A program made the position numbers and the translations under genes. A stretch of DNA of 64,000 bases. Source: CAJXII01 sp965242915 (lineage in GTDB: Bacteria; Campylobacterota; Campylobacteria; Campylobacterales; Arcobacteraceae). The DNA lies in contig CBDETN010000027.1 of the NCBI GenBank assembly GCA_965242915.1, positions 427,921-491,920 of the forward strand. The letters are read 5' to 3'. Positions 24,436 to 34,549 of this stretch are shown piece after piece; within the stretch, counting starts at the first letter, position 1, and the number at the start of each line of letters is the position of its first letter. Under the pieces are notes generated by a model. That model worked only from the letters and a program-made list of their open reading frames with translations. It was not told where the DNA came from and did no database searches.

Positions 24436-24500
24436 AAATTTGATATAAATTATTCAAATTTAGCTATTAAAAGTGTTTCTAACTGAAACATTTTTAATAG
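24436..24500. repeat. Two adjacent hairpins in the region before murG
   Basis: AAATTTGA (24436-24443) pairs with TCAAATTT (24454-24461). Next to it, bases 24464-24479 pair with 24485-24500 over 16 bp with a single G-U. They lie in a ~400-bp gap between the IS remnant and murG that otherwise holds only a remnant peptide gene. They could be terminators of lost genes. Confidence 0.6.
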
Positions 24501-24599
24501 TTATTTGGTTTTAGTTTTCTCCTTTATTAATTATAGTTGACTTTTTAAACTCTTATAGTACCTAAGTTAGATTAAGTTTTTAGGCGCCCATATTTTTTA

Positions 24600-24707
24600 T
24601 TAAGTCCCATCTCGCATATTTTCCATATCTTGCTTTAATACCGTTTCATTAGCAAATAACAAATTTGCAACCAAAGAAGTAAGTAATATAACTTTACCTA
24701 ATTTCAT
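24600..24707 (-). pseudogene. Remnant of a small secreted protein gene
   Basis: A 35-codon frame with a strong ribosome binding site (AAGGAG, 6 nt spacer) encodes a convincing signal peptide (MKLGKVILLTSLVANLLFAN) and 15 further residues before a stop. Changing frame near the end would read GLNKKYG, hinting at a frameshift in a longer gene. It lies in a region disturbed by IS elements, so I treat it as a relic rather than a functional peptide. The original product is unknown. Confidence 0.5.
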
Positions 24708-24800
24708 TTTGTACTCCTTGTTTTTTATTTAGATACATAAGTATATCCTAAAAAAAGCATAACAGCTATAATAAATCGGAAATTTTAAATTTTAGAGTTC

Positions 24801-25817
24801 TTATCTTAAAACTTCATCCACTATTTTTACAACACCGTCTTGACTGATACTGTCAATAAGAGTTTGACTCATTGGTTTAATATCACTTTGTAAAATTTGT
24901 TTAAAATATTCATCATCTAACTCATCTTCTTTTTTTAAAAAGCATAAATCATCATCAAGTAAAAATTTAGCATTATAATACTGATGATTAGCAGCAGCAT
25001 ATGGATATGGTATATACAAAGCAGGTAATCCTAAAGCACTTAGTTCCCAAAGAGTACTGGCACCTGAGCGACTTACAGCAAAATCTGCTTGATCCATTTT
25101 ATCTAAAATATCAGTAGTAAAATCAAATATATCAGCTTCTATTCCCAATCGTTTGTATTCCTCTTTTACCCTTCGAAAATCTAATTTTCCTGTTTGATGA
25201 ATAATCTTTATATTATTTTGTTTTAGAAATGGAGCAATATTTATTGCAAAATCATTAATAGCTTTTGCACCTTGTGAACCGCCTAAAAATATAACTGCAT
25301 TTATACTTTTTCTTACCCTTGCCTTATCAAAAAACTTTTGATTAATCGGATAATCTTTAATAAGTGAGTCCTTTTCATAAGAACTAAATACTGCTTTTGC
25401 TTTTTTTGAAGTTATTTGATTTAATTTACCTATCACTGAATTTTGCTCATGAATATAAAAATAAATTTTACTAATAATTGCCGCAAAAGAAGCAGGTGCT
25501 GCGCTAAATCCACCTACACTTATTACTTTTGTTACATTATATTTTTGATAAATTGCGCGGCATTTAAATAAAGCTTTTAAAATCATAAATAAAGAATCTA
25601 GCTTGCCAATTAAATTTTGATTTACTACACCTTTTGTATTCATAAAATATTTTTGAAATAATTTTGGCTCATTCTCAAACCATTGTTTATCTGCACCCTT
25701 GATTGAACCTATAAAAATCACCTTGATATTACGCGCATATAACTCATCAATTAAACTTCTGGCAACTGATAAATGCCCTCCTGTTCCACCGCCAGTTATA
25801 ACTACAACATCATTCAT
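24801..25817 (-). CDS. murG: UDP-GlcNAc transferase of peptidoglycan synthesis
   Basis: MurG, 338 residues, adds GlcNAc to lipid I to give lipid II on the cytoplasmic face of the inner membrane. The GT-B N-terminal glycine loop ITGGGTGGHLS is at residues 7-17, and the donor-binding GGSQGAKAIN and SRSGASTLWELSALGLP motifs are in the C-terminal half. Its start overlaps the ftsW stop by 4 bp, a common coupling. Confidence 0.95.
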   Translation of the reverse strand: MNDVVVITGGGTGGHLSVARSLIDELYARNIKVIFIGSIKGADKQWFENEPKLFQKYFMNTKGVVNQNLIGKLDSLFMILKALFKCRAIYQKYNVTKVISVGGFSAAPASFAAIISKIYFYIHEQNSVIGKLNQITSKKAKAVFSSYEKDSLIKDYPINQKFFDKARVRKSINAVIFLGGSQGAKAINDFAINIAPFLKQNNIKIIHQTGKLDFRRVKEEYKRLGIEADIFDFTTDILDKMDQADFAVSRSGASTLWELSALGLPALYIPYPYAAANHQYYNAKFLLDDDLCFLKKEDELDDEYFKQILQSDIKPMSQTLIDSISQDGVVKIVDEVLR

Positions 25818-27031
25818 TTTAAACCTTTTTTATTGGCTTCTTTACTAATAGACAAAACAAGACCAATTGCAATTGCATTTGAGAGCAATGAACTCCCGCC
25901 ATAACTTAAAAAAGGAACTGCAATTCCTTTTATAGGAATAATTCCTGAAATTCCATAAGAATTTATTAAAAACGCAAAAATTATCATTAATCCAATGCCA
26001 AGTGTAAATAAATGATATTTTTCACTTTTCACTTTTCTACTAATTCTAAATATTCTTAAAATCATAAAAAATAAAATTGTCACAATAATAGTCAAACCTA
26101 TCAAACCAACCTCTTCAGTGATACCGGCAAGTATAAAATCAGTATGGACTTCACTTAAAAATCCAAGTTTTAAGCCACCCTCACCAATACCTACTCCACT
26201 GAATCCGCCGTTATGTATCGCATTTAAAGAATGTCCTACTTGATATGCTTCCGGAAATTCTTTTACACGCAGTGCGGATGAGACAAAATCCGGCATAAAT
26301 GAAAGCATACTGTCTTGAACTCCACTCCACCAACTTTGTATTCTTAGAATTCTATGTGGAGCAATTGCTATAAGAGCTATGAAACCAACTATTACCACCC
26401 CAAAGAGAGATAAAAATATCTTATAACTTCTGTTCGCAAACATAAGCATAGTGATTAAAATAGCACCTAAAAGTACAACTTGTCCTAAATCTTTTTGTAA
26501 AACTGCCACTAAAAATACTACTAAACCAAAAATAATTCCATAAGGTAAAAGCAATAAAAGTTCTTTGTGAAACGGTATTTTAGCATGAGGCATTAAAACT
26601 CTGTAAAAAGAGGAGCTAAGAAAATATATAAATCCGATTTTAAAAAACTCTACAGGAGATAAAGAGATAAAAGGCAATCTAATCCATCTGGTCGCCCCCC
26701 CTGATTGGGTCACAAATGAAGATGGTAAAAAAGGCATAAGTGCCATTAAAATAAAAAATAATCCAAATAACAGCCATCCTATTTTTGGTATGATTAAGTC
26801 TGGTTTAATATGTGCTAATGTCCACATAAGCACAATGGCCACACTTCCGACTCCAAATTGTCTCATAAAAAAATACAGTTGATTATAATCAAAATATACT
26901 ACAGTGTATATAGATAAAGAATATGAAAATAAAATACTTACAATAATCAAACTTGAAGCTAATAACAATAATATATAATCCGGTTTATTGTTATCTGTAA
27001 TTTTTTTAATCTTATTTTGGATAAAATTCAT
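25814..27031 (-). CDS. ftsW: Lipid II polymerase of the SEDS family
   Basis: About 405 residues with roughly ten membrane spans. SEDS signatures include FISLSPVEFFKIGFIYFLSS, GGFSGVGIGEGGLKLGFLSEVHTDFI and PFLSYGGSSLLSNA. FtsW polymerises lipid II at the division site with a class B PBP; a divergent PBP gene follows. A GTG six codons upstream (27049) is in frame, but neither start has a good ribosome binding site. I prefer the ATG at 27031, which puts the charged segment before the first span. Confidence 0.9.
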   Translation of the reverse strand: MNFIQNKIKKITDNNKPDYILLLLASSLIIVSILFSYSLSIYTVVYFDYNQLYFFMRQFGVGSVAIVLMWTLAHIKPDLIIPKIGWLLFGLFFILMALMPFLPSSFVTQSGGATRWIRLPFISLSPVEFFKIGFIYFLSSSFYRVLMPHAKIPFHKELLLLLPYGIIFGLVVFLVAVLQKDLGQVVLLGAILITMLMFANRSYKIFLSLFGVVIVGFIALIAIAPHRILRIQSWWSGVQDSMLSFMPDFVSSALRVKEFPEAYQVGHSLNAIHNGGFSGVGIGEGGLKLGFLSEVHTDFILAGITEEVGLIGLTIIVTILFFMILRIFRISRKVKSEKYHLFTLGIGLMIIFAFLINSYGISGIIPIKGIAVPFLSYGGSSLLSNAIAIGLVLSISKEANKKGLK

Positions 27032-27090
27032 AAATTTATTATAGCACACATTGTCTTTGACAATTTAATTTTATAAAATTATGGAAAAAA

Positions 27091-28947
27091 ATGGGTAAAC
27101 AAACTACAGAAATTCGCAGAATTAAAAAATTATTCTTTTTACTTATGTTTATTTTTATCACTTTAATAATCTTTATATTTTCTATATCAAATACTATCAT
27201 TAAAGATAGAAAAATTCCAAAACTTTTAAGCTCACATCAAGACCTTGCAGTGCGTGGAAATATATATAGTTCAGACAACTTTAAAATAGCTACTTCAAAG
27301 AAATTATTTAAAGTAAGCATTGATATTAGATGCTTGGACAAAGATAAGGAAGAATTATTTATAAAACTTTTGTCACTTTATAGTGATATCGAACCAAAAT
27401 CAATAAGAACTAAAATTAGAAAAGGTCGAAAAGAAAATAAATCTAATTTAGTATTGTCATATAAAATTAATTCAAGAGCTGCAAAGAATTTAAATGAATT
27501 AAAATATAAATTAAGACGATTAAATGTATTTAAAGCTATAAAAATAAATGGTACCAAAATAACTTATGGATTAAGTATAAGTGAAAGTGGAGAAAAAAGA
27601 ATTTATCCTTATGAAGATACTTTAACTCCAGTTATTGGTTATATGAAAAAATTTGAAACAAAAACAGGACAAACAAAAGTAAATGGTGTAAAAGGGCTTG
27701 AAAACAGATATAATACTGTTTTAAATAATGTAAGTGACGGTATCTTAAAAGGGGAGAGAGATGTCCTTTCATATATCGTTTTTAATAAAAATTCAATTAT
27801 TAAAATAAGAAAAGACGGGGAAGATTTACATCTGAATATATCTTTAAAACTTCAACGAAATGTTGAGCTGATTTTAGATAAATATAAAGAAAAGTTAGGT
27901 GCTGATGAGATTATTATATCTATTATGGAGAGCGCTAATGGCAAGGTATTATCTCTTGCAAGTTCAAATAGATTTAATCCAGGTTATATTAAGCAAGAAG
28001 ATATACCAAACTTAAATGTTAGTGCTATTGAATATCAATTTGAACCGGGTTCTGTAGTAAAGCCGCTTGCAATTTCATTAGTTTTGGATAAAAATAAAGT
28101 TAAATTAAATGAATTGATTTTTGCATATAACAAAGGGAAAAAGAATAAAAAAGGAGAATACCCAAAAGGTATTTATAAAATAGGTCGCTGGTCAATTCAT
28201 GATGACCATCAATTTAAGAAGCATTATCTTACTGTAAAAGATATTATTATAAATTCAAGTAACATTGGAACTTTACTACTTACTCAAAGATTAAGTGGTC
28301 GAGAATTTTATGATGGACTTAAAAGTTTTGGATTAGCTCAAAAAACCGGCATAGATTTACCATATGAACAAAAAGGTTTAATTCACAGTGTACGCCAATA
28401 TCAAGCAGGGGAAAGCAAAAGAAAAGATAATATATTTAAAGCAACGGATTCTTACGGGCAAGGAATTACCGCAACTTTTATGCAGCTTATAAAAGCATAT
28501 TCAGTATTTAATAATGATGGTAAATTTGCAATTCCACAAATAGTAAATTTAAAAAATGAACCTCCTCAAAAACAAGTTATCAAAAAAAAGACTGCTAATA
28601 TAATGAAAAAACTTTTAATTCAAACTGTTCAAGAGGGTACTGGTAAAAAAGCACAAATTGATGGATTGGAAATTGGGGGGAAAACCGGAACTGCAAATGT
28701 GGTACAAAGTGGTAAATATATAAGAAAATATATGAGTTCATTTTTTGGCTTTGCAAATGATAAGGCTGGGCATAAATATACAATAGGAGTAACTGTAAAT
28801 AATCCTATAAATAGAGGAAAATATTGGTATTATTATTATGCATCAAATTCAGCTGTTCCTGTTTTTAAAGAATTGGTTTCTACTTTGATAAAATTAAATT
28901 ATCTTGAACCTAGTTTAGATATAATGCCAAACAAAATTAATAAATAA
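27091..28947 (+). CDS. ftsI: Class B penicillin-binding protein (FtsI-like transpeptidase)
   Basis: A 618-residue septal transpeptidase with one N-terminal membrane anchor (about residues 13-34), a dimerisation domain and a transpeptidase domain. The active-site motifs are in place: SVVK at 321-324 (nucleophile S321), SSN at 389-391 and KTG at 531-533. It cross-links glycan strands made by FtsW, whose gene is divergently transcribed just upstream. Length and motif spacing are normal. Confidence 0.93.
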   Translation: MGKQTTEIRRIKKLFFLLMFIFITLIIFIFSISNTIIKDRKIPKLLSSHQDLAVRGNIYSSDNFKIATSKKLFKVSIDIRCLDKDKEELFIKLLSLYSDIEPKSIRTKIRKGRKENKSNLVLSYKINSRAAKNLNELKYKLRRLNVFKAIKINGTKITYGLSISESGEKRIYPYEDTLTPVIGYMKKFETKTGQTKVNGVKGLENRYNTVLNNVSDGILKGERDVLSYIVFNKNSIIKIRKDGEDLHLNISLKLQRNVELILDKYKEKLGADEIIISIMESANGKVLSLASSNRFNPGYIKQEDIPNLNVSAIEYQFEPGSVVKPLAISLVLDKNKVKLNELIFAYNKGKKNKKGEYPKGIYKIGRWSIHDDHQFKKHYLTVKDIIINSSNIGTLLLTQRLSGREFYDGLKSFGLAQKTGIDLPYEQKGLIHSVRQYQAGESKRKDNIFKATDSYGQGITATFMQLIKAYSVFNNDGKFAIPQIVNLKNEPPQKQVIKKKTANIMKKLLIQTVQEGTGKKAQIDGLEIGGKTGTANVVQSGKYIRKYMSSFFGFANDKAGHKYTIGVTVNNPINRGKYWYYYYASNSAVPVFKELVSTLIKLNYLEPSLDIMPNKINK

Positions 28948-28958
28948 AGGCAAATATA

Positions 28959-29468
28959 ATGTTCGGAAGAAATACAGAACTTAAAACTTATGATTATTCA
29001 AATGAGGAACTGGCAAAATTTCAATATGCTAAATTTACAACTACAAATGGTGTGATTTGGATAAAACTTACACCAGAAAATACACCAAACACTGTAGCAA
29101 ATTTTGCAACACTTGTAAATGATGGATTTTACAATGGATTAAATTTTCACAGAGTTATAGACGGATTTATGGCACAAGGAGGATGTCCTGACGGCAGTGG
29201 AATGGGTGGTCCTGATTGGGCAATAGAATGTGAAACTCAAGGTGAAGGGCAAACACATAAAAAAGGAAGTCTGTCTATGGCTCACGCCGGACCAAATAGC
29301 GGTGGTAGTCAATTCTTTTTATGTTTTGTAGCTTGTCCACATCTTGATGGTGTACATACTGTATTCGGAGGAATCGAAGCACAAGATAAAGATAGCTTAC
29401 TTGCCTTAGATAATATTGAAGAAGGTGACAAAATAGAAAAAATTAAGATTTTAGAATCAAAAGATTAA
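28959..29468 (+). CDS. Cyclophilin-type peptidyl-prolyl isomerase
   Basis: A 169-residue cyclophilin without a signal peptide, so probably cytoplasmic. The core FHRVIDGFMAQGGCPDGSGMGGP, MAHAGPNSGGSQFFLCF and LDGVHTVFGGI motifs are present, including the catalytic arginine in HRV. It lies 11 bp downstream of ftsI and is followed by a strong stem-loop. Confidence 0.94.
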   Translation: MFGRNTELKTYDYSNEELAKFQYAKFTTTNGVIWIKLTPENTPNTVANFATLVNDGFYNGLNFHRVIDGFMAQGGCPDGSGMGGPDWAIECETQGEGQTHKKGSLSMAHAGPNSGGSQFFLCFVACPHLDGVHTVFGGIEAQDKDSLLALDNIEEGDKIEKIKILESKD

Positions 29469-29498
29469 TATAAAAAGGTTTTTTTAAACCTTTTTATA
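29469..29498. terminator. Bidirectional terminator between cyclophilin and antiporter genes
   Basis: TATAAAAAGGTTT and AAACCTTTTTATA form a perfect 13-bp stem around a 4-T loop, with A and T runs on either side. It overlaps the stop codon of the convergent antiporter gene. Confidence 0.85.
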
Positions 29499-31101
29499 TA
29501 CTACACCTTGTAGCTTTCTCTATAAGTTTTGTTGCAACTATTTCATTTTCATTTATAATACTGTCAATCTTTAAATCTGCAAAATCATCAATTTGAGCCT
29601 GATGGGTAATTTTTAAAATAATAGATATTGTAGGATCTATATCTCGAATTGCTTCGCAAATCAATCTTATTTTTTCATCATTATCAATAGCAATTATAAC
29701 TGCAGCTGCATTTTTAATATATAAAGAATTTAGCATAGTTTTAGAAGCAGCATTTCCAAAAAATACAATATCTCCTCTTTCATGTCCTATTTTTACATGT
29801 TGTCCATTATGTTCAATAGCAACATAAGCTAATTGTGAATTTTTCAATTTTTTTACAATTTTTTGCCCTAAAAGAGAATAGCCACATACAATAATATGAT
29901 TCTTAATACCGGCACTAATAATAGGCTCTTTTAAAACTTCACTACTCCCTTTATAAAAAAAGTTCGTAAAACTCCTAACATATCTTAAAGTTAATGATGT
30001 AAATAAAAGAGATAAGATAACAACTGAAATCATAATTTGATTAATCTCATTATCTATAAGATTATTTGCACTGGCCAAAGCAAAAACTGCAAATGAGAAT
30101 TCTCCAACTTGAGCTAAAGTTAAAGCTACTTTTGCAGCTCTTTTAGTAAATGTAAATAATCGTAAAATAGTAAAAATAATAATAGTTTTTAGTGATAATA
30201 TCCCTACTGCTAGAATAACAATAGTGCCAAAGTTTTCTATAAATAAACTAAAATTAACCTGCATACCGACTGTTATAAAAAATACTCCCAATAAAATATC
30301 TCTAAATGGTACAAGGTCCGCTTCTATTTGATATTTGTATTTTGTTTCGGCAATCAACATACCGGCCAAAAATGCACCTAAAGAATATGAAAATCCGAAA
30401 GTATGTGCAAAAAGTGCAGAGGATAAAACTATAAGTAAAATGGAAGCTATAAATAGTTCTTCAACTTTTGTATCAACTACATATTCTAAAAACTTTGCCG
30501 TTACATATTTACCAAGTAAATATAATACAATACCTACAAATATTGCAGAATACAAAGTATTTAAAAGCATATCTCCTAAAGATACGGAAGAATCAGCTAA
30601 AATTGTTATCATAAGCAAAATAGGTATTACAGCCAAATCTTGGAATATCAGGATTCCTACGCTGCTTCTACCATACGGTCTATGTATATCACCATTATCA
30701 TTAAGAACTTTTAATACAATTGCAGTTGAAGATAAAGCTAATGCAGAACCAATAATAATAGATGTTTTCATATCAATATTAAAAACTGTATTTGCTAAAA
30801 ATGTAAAAAACAATGTTGTAAGAATTACTTGTAGAGAACCAAATACAAATACCTCTTTTTTCATTTGCTTTAAATGATTTACTGAAAACTCTAAGCCGAT
30901 AGTAAACATAAGAAATACAATACCAAATTCTGCTATATGTGATAAATATTCCTGATTGATATTTGCAAAATCCATGAAAACAACTATAGTTATTCCTGTA
31001 AATATATATCCTACTATTGGCGAAATATGGAATCTCTTTAATATTAAGTTAAATACCAGTGATAAAAAAAGTACACTTACTATTATTGCTAGAATATCCA
31101 C
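29494..31101 (-). CDS. Kef-type cation:proton antiporter with TrkA-N domain
   Basis: A 535-residue membrane protein of the CPA2 family. The N-terminal ~380 residues form about twelve spans with the family motifs PIVGYIFTGI, FLMFTIGLEFS and LGAFLAGMLIAET. Residues ~400-510 form an NAD-binding RCK/TrkA-N domain (HIIVCGYSLLGQKIVKKL). Such proteins exchange K+ or Na+ for protons, and glutathione gating is not implied here. Between this gene and the rRNA operon lies IS-derived DNA only. Confidence 0.9.
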   Translation of the reverse strand: MDILAIIVSVLFLSLVFNLILKRFHISPIVGYIFTGITIVVFMDFANINQEYLSHIAEFGIVFLMFTIGLEFSVNHLKQMKKEVFVFGSLQVILTTLFFTFLANTVFNIDMKTSIIIGSALALSSTAIVLKVLNDNGDIHRPYGRSSVGILIFQDLAVIPILLMITILADSSVSLGDMLLNTLYSAIFVGIVLYLLGKYVTAKFLEYVVDTKVEELFIASILLIVLSSALFAHTFGFSYSLGAFLAGMLIAETKYKYQIEADLVPFRDILLGVFFITVGMQVNFSLFIENFGTIVILAVGILSLKTIIIFTILRLFTFTKRAAKVALTLAQVGEFSFAVFALASANNLIDNEINQIMISVVILSLLFTSLTLRYVRSFTNFFYKGSSEVLKEPIISAGIKNHIIVCGYSLLGQKIVKKLKNSQLAYVAIEHNGQHVKIGHERGDIVFFGNAASKTMLNSLYIKNAAAVIIAIDNDEKIRLICEAIRDIDPTISIILKITHQAQIDDFADLKIDSIINENEIVATKLIEKATRCSI

Positions 31102-32255
31102 TCACTCTTCCTTAATCTAAATTTTTTAATTATAACATAAATAAATAAAACACAAATTATAATACCCCAAGAAAATAAGAACGAAAAAATAAGATTCTTA
31201 TTCCTAAAAAGTTAAAATAATAAAATATTTAATAGGGGTAAAAAATGAGTACAAAAAGAAGAATATTTACAGCAAAATTTAAAACAAAAATTGTTTTAGA
31301 AGTTTTAAAAGGTGAAAAGACTTTAAATGAGATAGCAAGTAAAAATAATATAACACCTAAAAATATCCAAAATTGGAAGAAGATATTTTTGGATAATGCA
31401 GAGTTGGCAATGGAGCCTGCAAAGGCTATCAAAGAATATAAAGACGAAAACTTAAAATTACAATCTAAAATAGATGATTATGCAAAGATAGTAGGTAAAA
31501 TGACAGTTGAAAAGGAATGGCTTGAGGAAAAGCTACAAAGCTTGGACTTATCTAATAAAAAAGAGTTGATAGAGTCTAAGCTAACATATATTTCAGTATC
31601 AACTCAATGTAAACTTATAAAATTAAATCCAAGCAGCTTATATTATAAGCCTATAGAAAATAAGCATAAAATATCACTCAAAGATAAGATAAATGATATT
31701 TATGAGCAAATACCAATATATGGAGCTTTAAAAGTTCATCAGCAACTTTTAGAAGATGGATACAATATAAGTTTGAATACTGTTTATAAATATAGACAAG
31801 AGATGGGTTTAAAGCCAATATTAGCAGTTAAACCAATAAATCTATCAATACCAGATAAGCAACATAAAAAATACTCTTACAAGCTTAGAGGAGTTGACAT
31901 AGTAAAAGCAAATCAAGTATGGAGTACGGATATAACATATATCAAGATTAATGGCGGCATGGTTTATTTAGCAGCTATAATTGATTGGTATTCTAAAGCT
32001 GTACTATCTTGGAAAATATCCAACACTATGGATTCAGCTTTAACAATGGATGTTCTAAATGAAGCATTATCGCTATATGGTAAACCTGAAATATTTAATA
32101 CAGATCAAGGCAGTCAATACACAAGTCATATCCATACACAGACTTTAAAAGATAATTACAAATATCACTCAACAAAGACACCGTATCACAAACACTTGGA
32201 CACTTACAAATTTGAAATATTCTCTAACAACATTTTAGCATAAAGTGTCCAAGTG

Positions 32256-32996
32256 TTAATTTATTTTTGACATAATTTTTCTCATTGATGTACCTTTTAG
32301 TTCAACTCTATGTGAAGAATGTACAATCCTATCTAATATTGCATCAGCAACAGTATCATTATTTAAATAATCATACCACTGTGATACAGGAAGTTGAGAG
32401 GTGAGAATTATTGATGATAAGTCAACTCTACTTTCTATAATTTCTAATAAATTTGTAGCATCATCAGCTGATAATGGATTTATTCCAAAGTCATCTAAAA
32501 TAAGAATACTATATTTGCTAAGTTTTCGTAAGAAATTTGTATATGTTCCATCTGCTCTTGCGATTGATATATCTTCAAGTATTGTAGGAACTCTAATATA
32601 ATAAGCTTTAAATCCATCCATGATAGAACGATTAGCTAGTGCTTGTGCGAGATAAGATTTACCAGTTCCTGTTTTACCTGTAATGATAATATTTTGATAA
32701 TTTCTTATAAAGTCCATATTTGCTAATCCTAAAATTTGTTCTTTATTTAAACCTCTTGTTTGCTTATAAACTAAATCTTCTAAAGTTGCTTGCTTATCTT
32801 TTATTTTTGATATATTAAAATTAAGTTTAATCCTTCTGTTGTGCTGATGTATCTCTTGGGCTTCAAGTAGGTTGTAGAGTTTCTCATTAAATGATAATTT
32901 ATCATAATTTCTATCTTCAATTTGTCGTAAGTATGCTGTTTTAAAGCCTTCTAATTTTAATTCACTCATTTTATTTGTTACTGTTTCTTGGTTCAT
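32256..32996 (-). CDS. istB: IS21 transposition helper ATPase
   Basis: A 246-residue AAA+ ATPase that helps IstA choose targets. Walker A ITGKTGTGKSYLAQ is near residue 106 and Walker B SILILDDFGINPLSADD near 170. It reads intact. It starts 15 bp after the istA stop and is probably translated with it. Confidence 0.93.
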   Translation of the reverse strand: MNQETVTNKMSELKLEGFKTAYLRQIEDRNYDKLSFNEKLYNLLEAQEIHQHNRRIKLNFNISKIKDKQATLEDLVYKQTRGLNKEQILGLANMDFIRNYQNIIITGKTGTGKSYLAQALANRSIMDGFKAYYIRVPTILEDISIARADGTYTNFLRKLSKYSILILDDFGINPLSADDATNLLEIIESRVDLSSIILTSQLPVSQWYDYLNNDTVADAILDRIVHSSHRVELKGTSMRKIMSKIN

Positions 32997-33011
32997 TTTT
33001 TTCTATCCTTT

Positions 33012-34549
33012 TTATTTATATTCTGTATTACCACGAATATTACTGTGGTTATTTTGTGCTATATTTATAATATTATTAGCAGGCTTTTTATAATAAAGCT
33101 TTTTTGATAATATTGATTTTATAGATGCAACTGTAGTGGCATTAATACTCATTGCATATCCTAAAGCTAAATCAACTTCATATTTTTCATATTGTTTTGC
33201 CAATGAAAGAATGGCATTTAGTTTTCTGTATGCATATGATGGAAATTGCTCTTGTTCTAATTTCATCTTTGTAAACTCTACAGTTTGAACCCCTATACTT
33301 TTTGCCCAGTTTAAATATCTTCCAGGATTAAACTTCGCATCTTGATATTGATGATTTTCAGGTTGGTGCTCTTTAATAGTTGAATATTCACTATCATAAT
33401 ATCTTGGATGTGTGGCAATTAGCTTTGATTTATGATAAATCTCAACTGTAGATGTTGAGTATCTTACCTCTACTTTTTCTCCTAAATATTTAAATGGTAC
33501 TGAGTATCTAGCACTTTGAAGCTCTATATGATAATCTATATTTACAGTTGCTATTTTAAACTCTTTATAAATATATTGATTAGCTGCTAGTGGTTGCAAG
33601 TATGGTTCATCTAACTCTTTAAATAAAGTATCTCTACTTTTCTTTAATCGTTTCATAACCTTAGAGTTATAAATATCAAGCAATGGAGATATAGCATCAT
33701 TAAGTTCTTCAACATCAAAAATTTTCTATGCCGAAGAACGGCTAATATCCATCTTTGAATTGCTTGAACTCCTTGTTCTGCTTTTGCTTTATCTTTTGGT
33801 TTATATGGTCTTGCTGGTTCAATTACACACCCATAATGATTTGCCATTGCTTTATAACTTTCATTTAAAACAATCCCATCTTTATTATTTGAAATAACTG
33901 CACTTTTTAGGTTATCTGGTACTAATATTTTAGGTACTCCTCCAAAGAAGTTAAAAGCTTTTGTGTGCGACTTTATAAAGTATTCTTGCTTTTGACTAGG
34001 TGTTGCATCTACATATGTATAACCTGATGCTCCTAATACTGCTACAAATATTTGAGCTTTTGAAATAACTCCTGTTTTACTATTATAAATAGGAACAGTA
34101 ACACCACTATAATCTACAAATAATTTTTCACCATTTAAGTGTATTTGTCTCATTGATGGGTTTAATTTCTTTTTATATTTATGATAATAAGTTTTAAATT
34201 GAGTGTATCCATAACCATCAGGATTCTGCTCTTTATACTCTTGCCATAACAATAGATATGTAACACCTTTTTTACGAATTTCTTTATCAATATATTCAAC
34301 ATCAGGTTTAGGTCTTGAAGATTGCCTGTGTAATATAGTTTGTTCAGGGAAAAGCATTTTATACATAATATTTTCATCATGCAATAAAAAATCTTCCAGT
34401 TTATCTGGTAATATCTCAAATCTTCTACAATATTCAGCTGCAGCAGATCTAGATACACCAAGACTCTTTGCTATTCTCCTATATGAGAAATCCATTTGAT
34501 ACTTTAATTTTAGTATCTCTTTAATCTGTTTCATTAAAACTCTCCTCAT
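33012..34549 (-). pseudogene. istA: IS21 transposase IstA, one-base frameshift
   Basis: It should be a 512-residue DDE transposase, as in the intact copy at 61749-63287. Here the run after CGGCATAGAAAA reads TTTTTG instead of TTCTTTG, a one-base loss that ends the first frame after residue ~298; the second frame (223 residues) covers the rest. Before the break it has the helix-turn-helix RRIAKSLGVSRSAAAEYCRR and the core LFVDYSGVTVPIY and LVPDNLKSAV motifs. This copy could move only with help from the other. Confidence 0.9.

Noticed and set aside
34162..34461. 99-aa frame within istA, other phase
   Set aside because: It is an overlapping shadow of the IstA frame, which is intact in the second IS21 copy.
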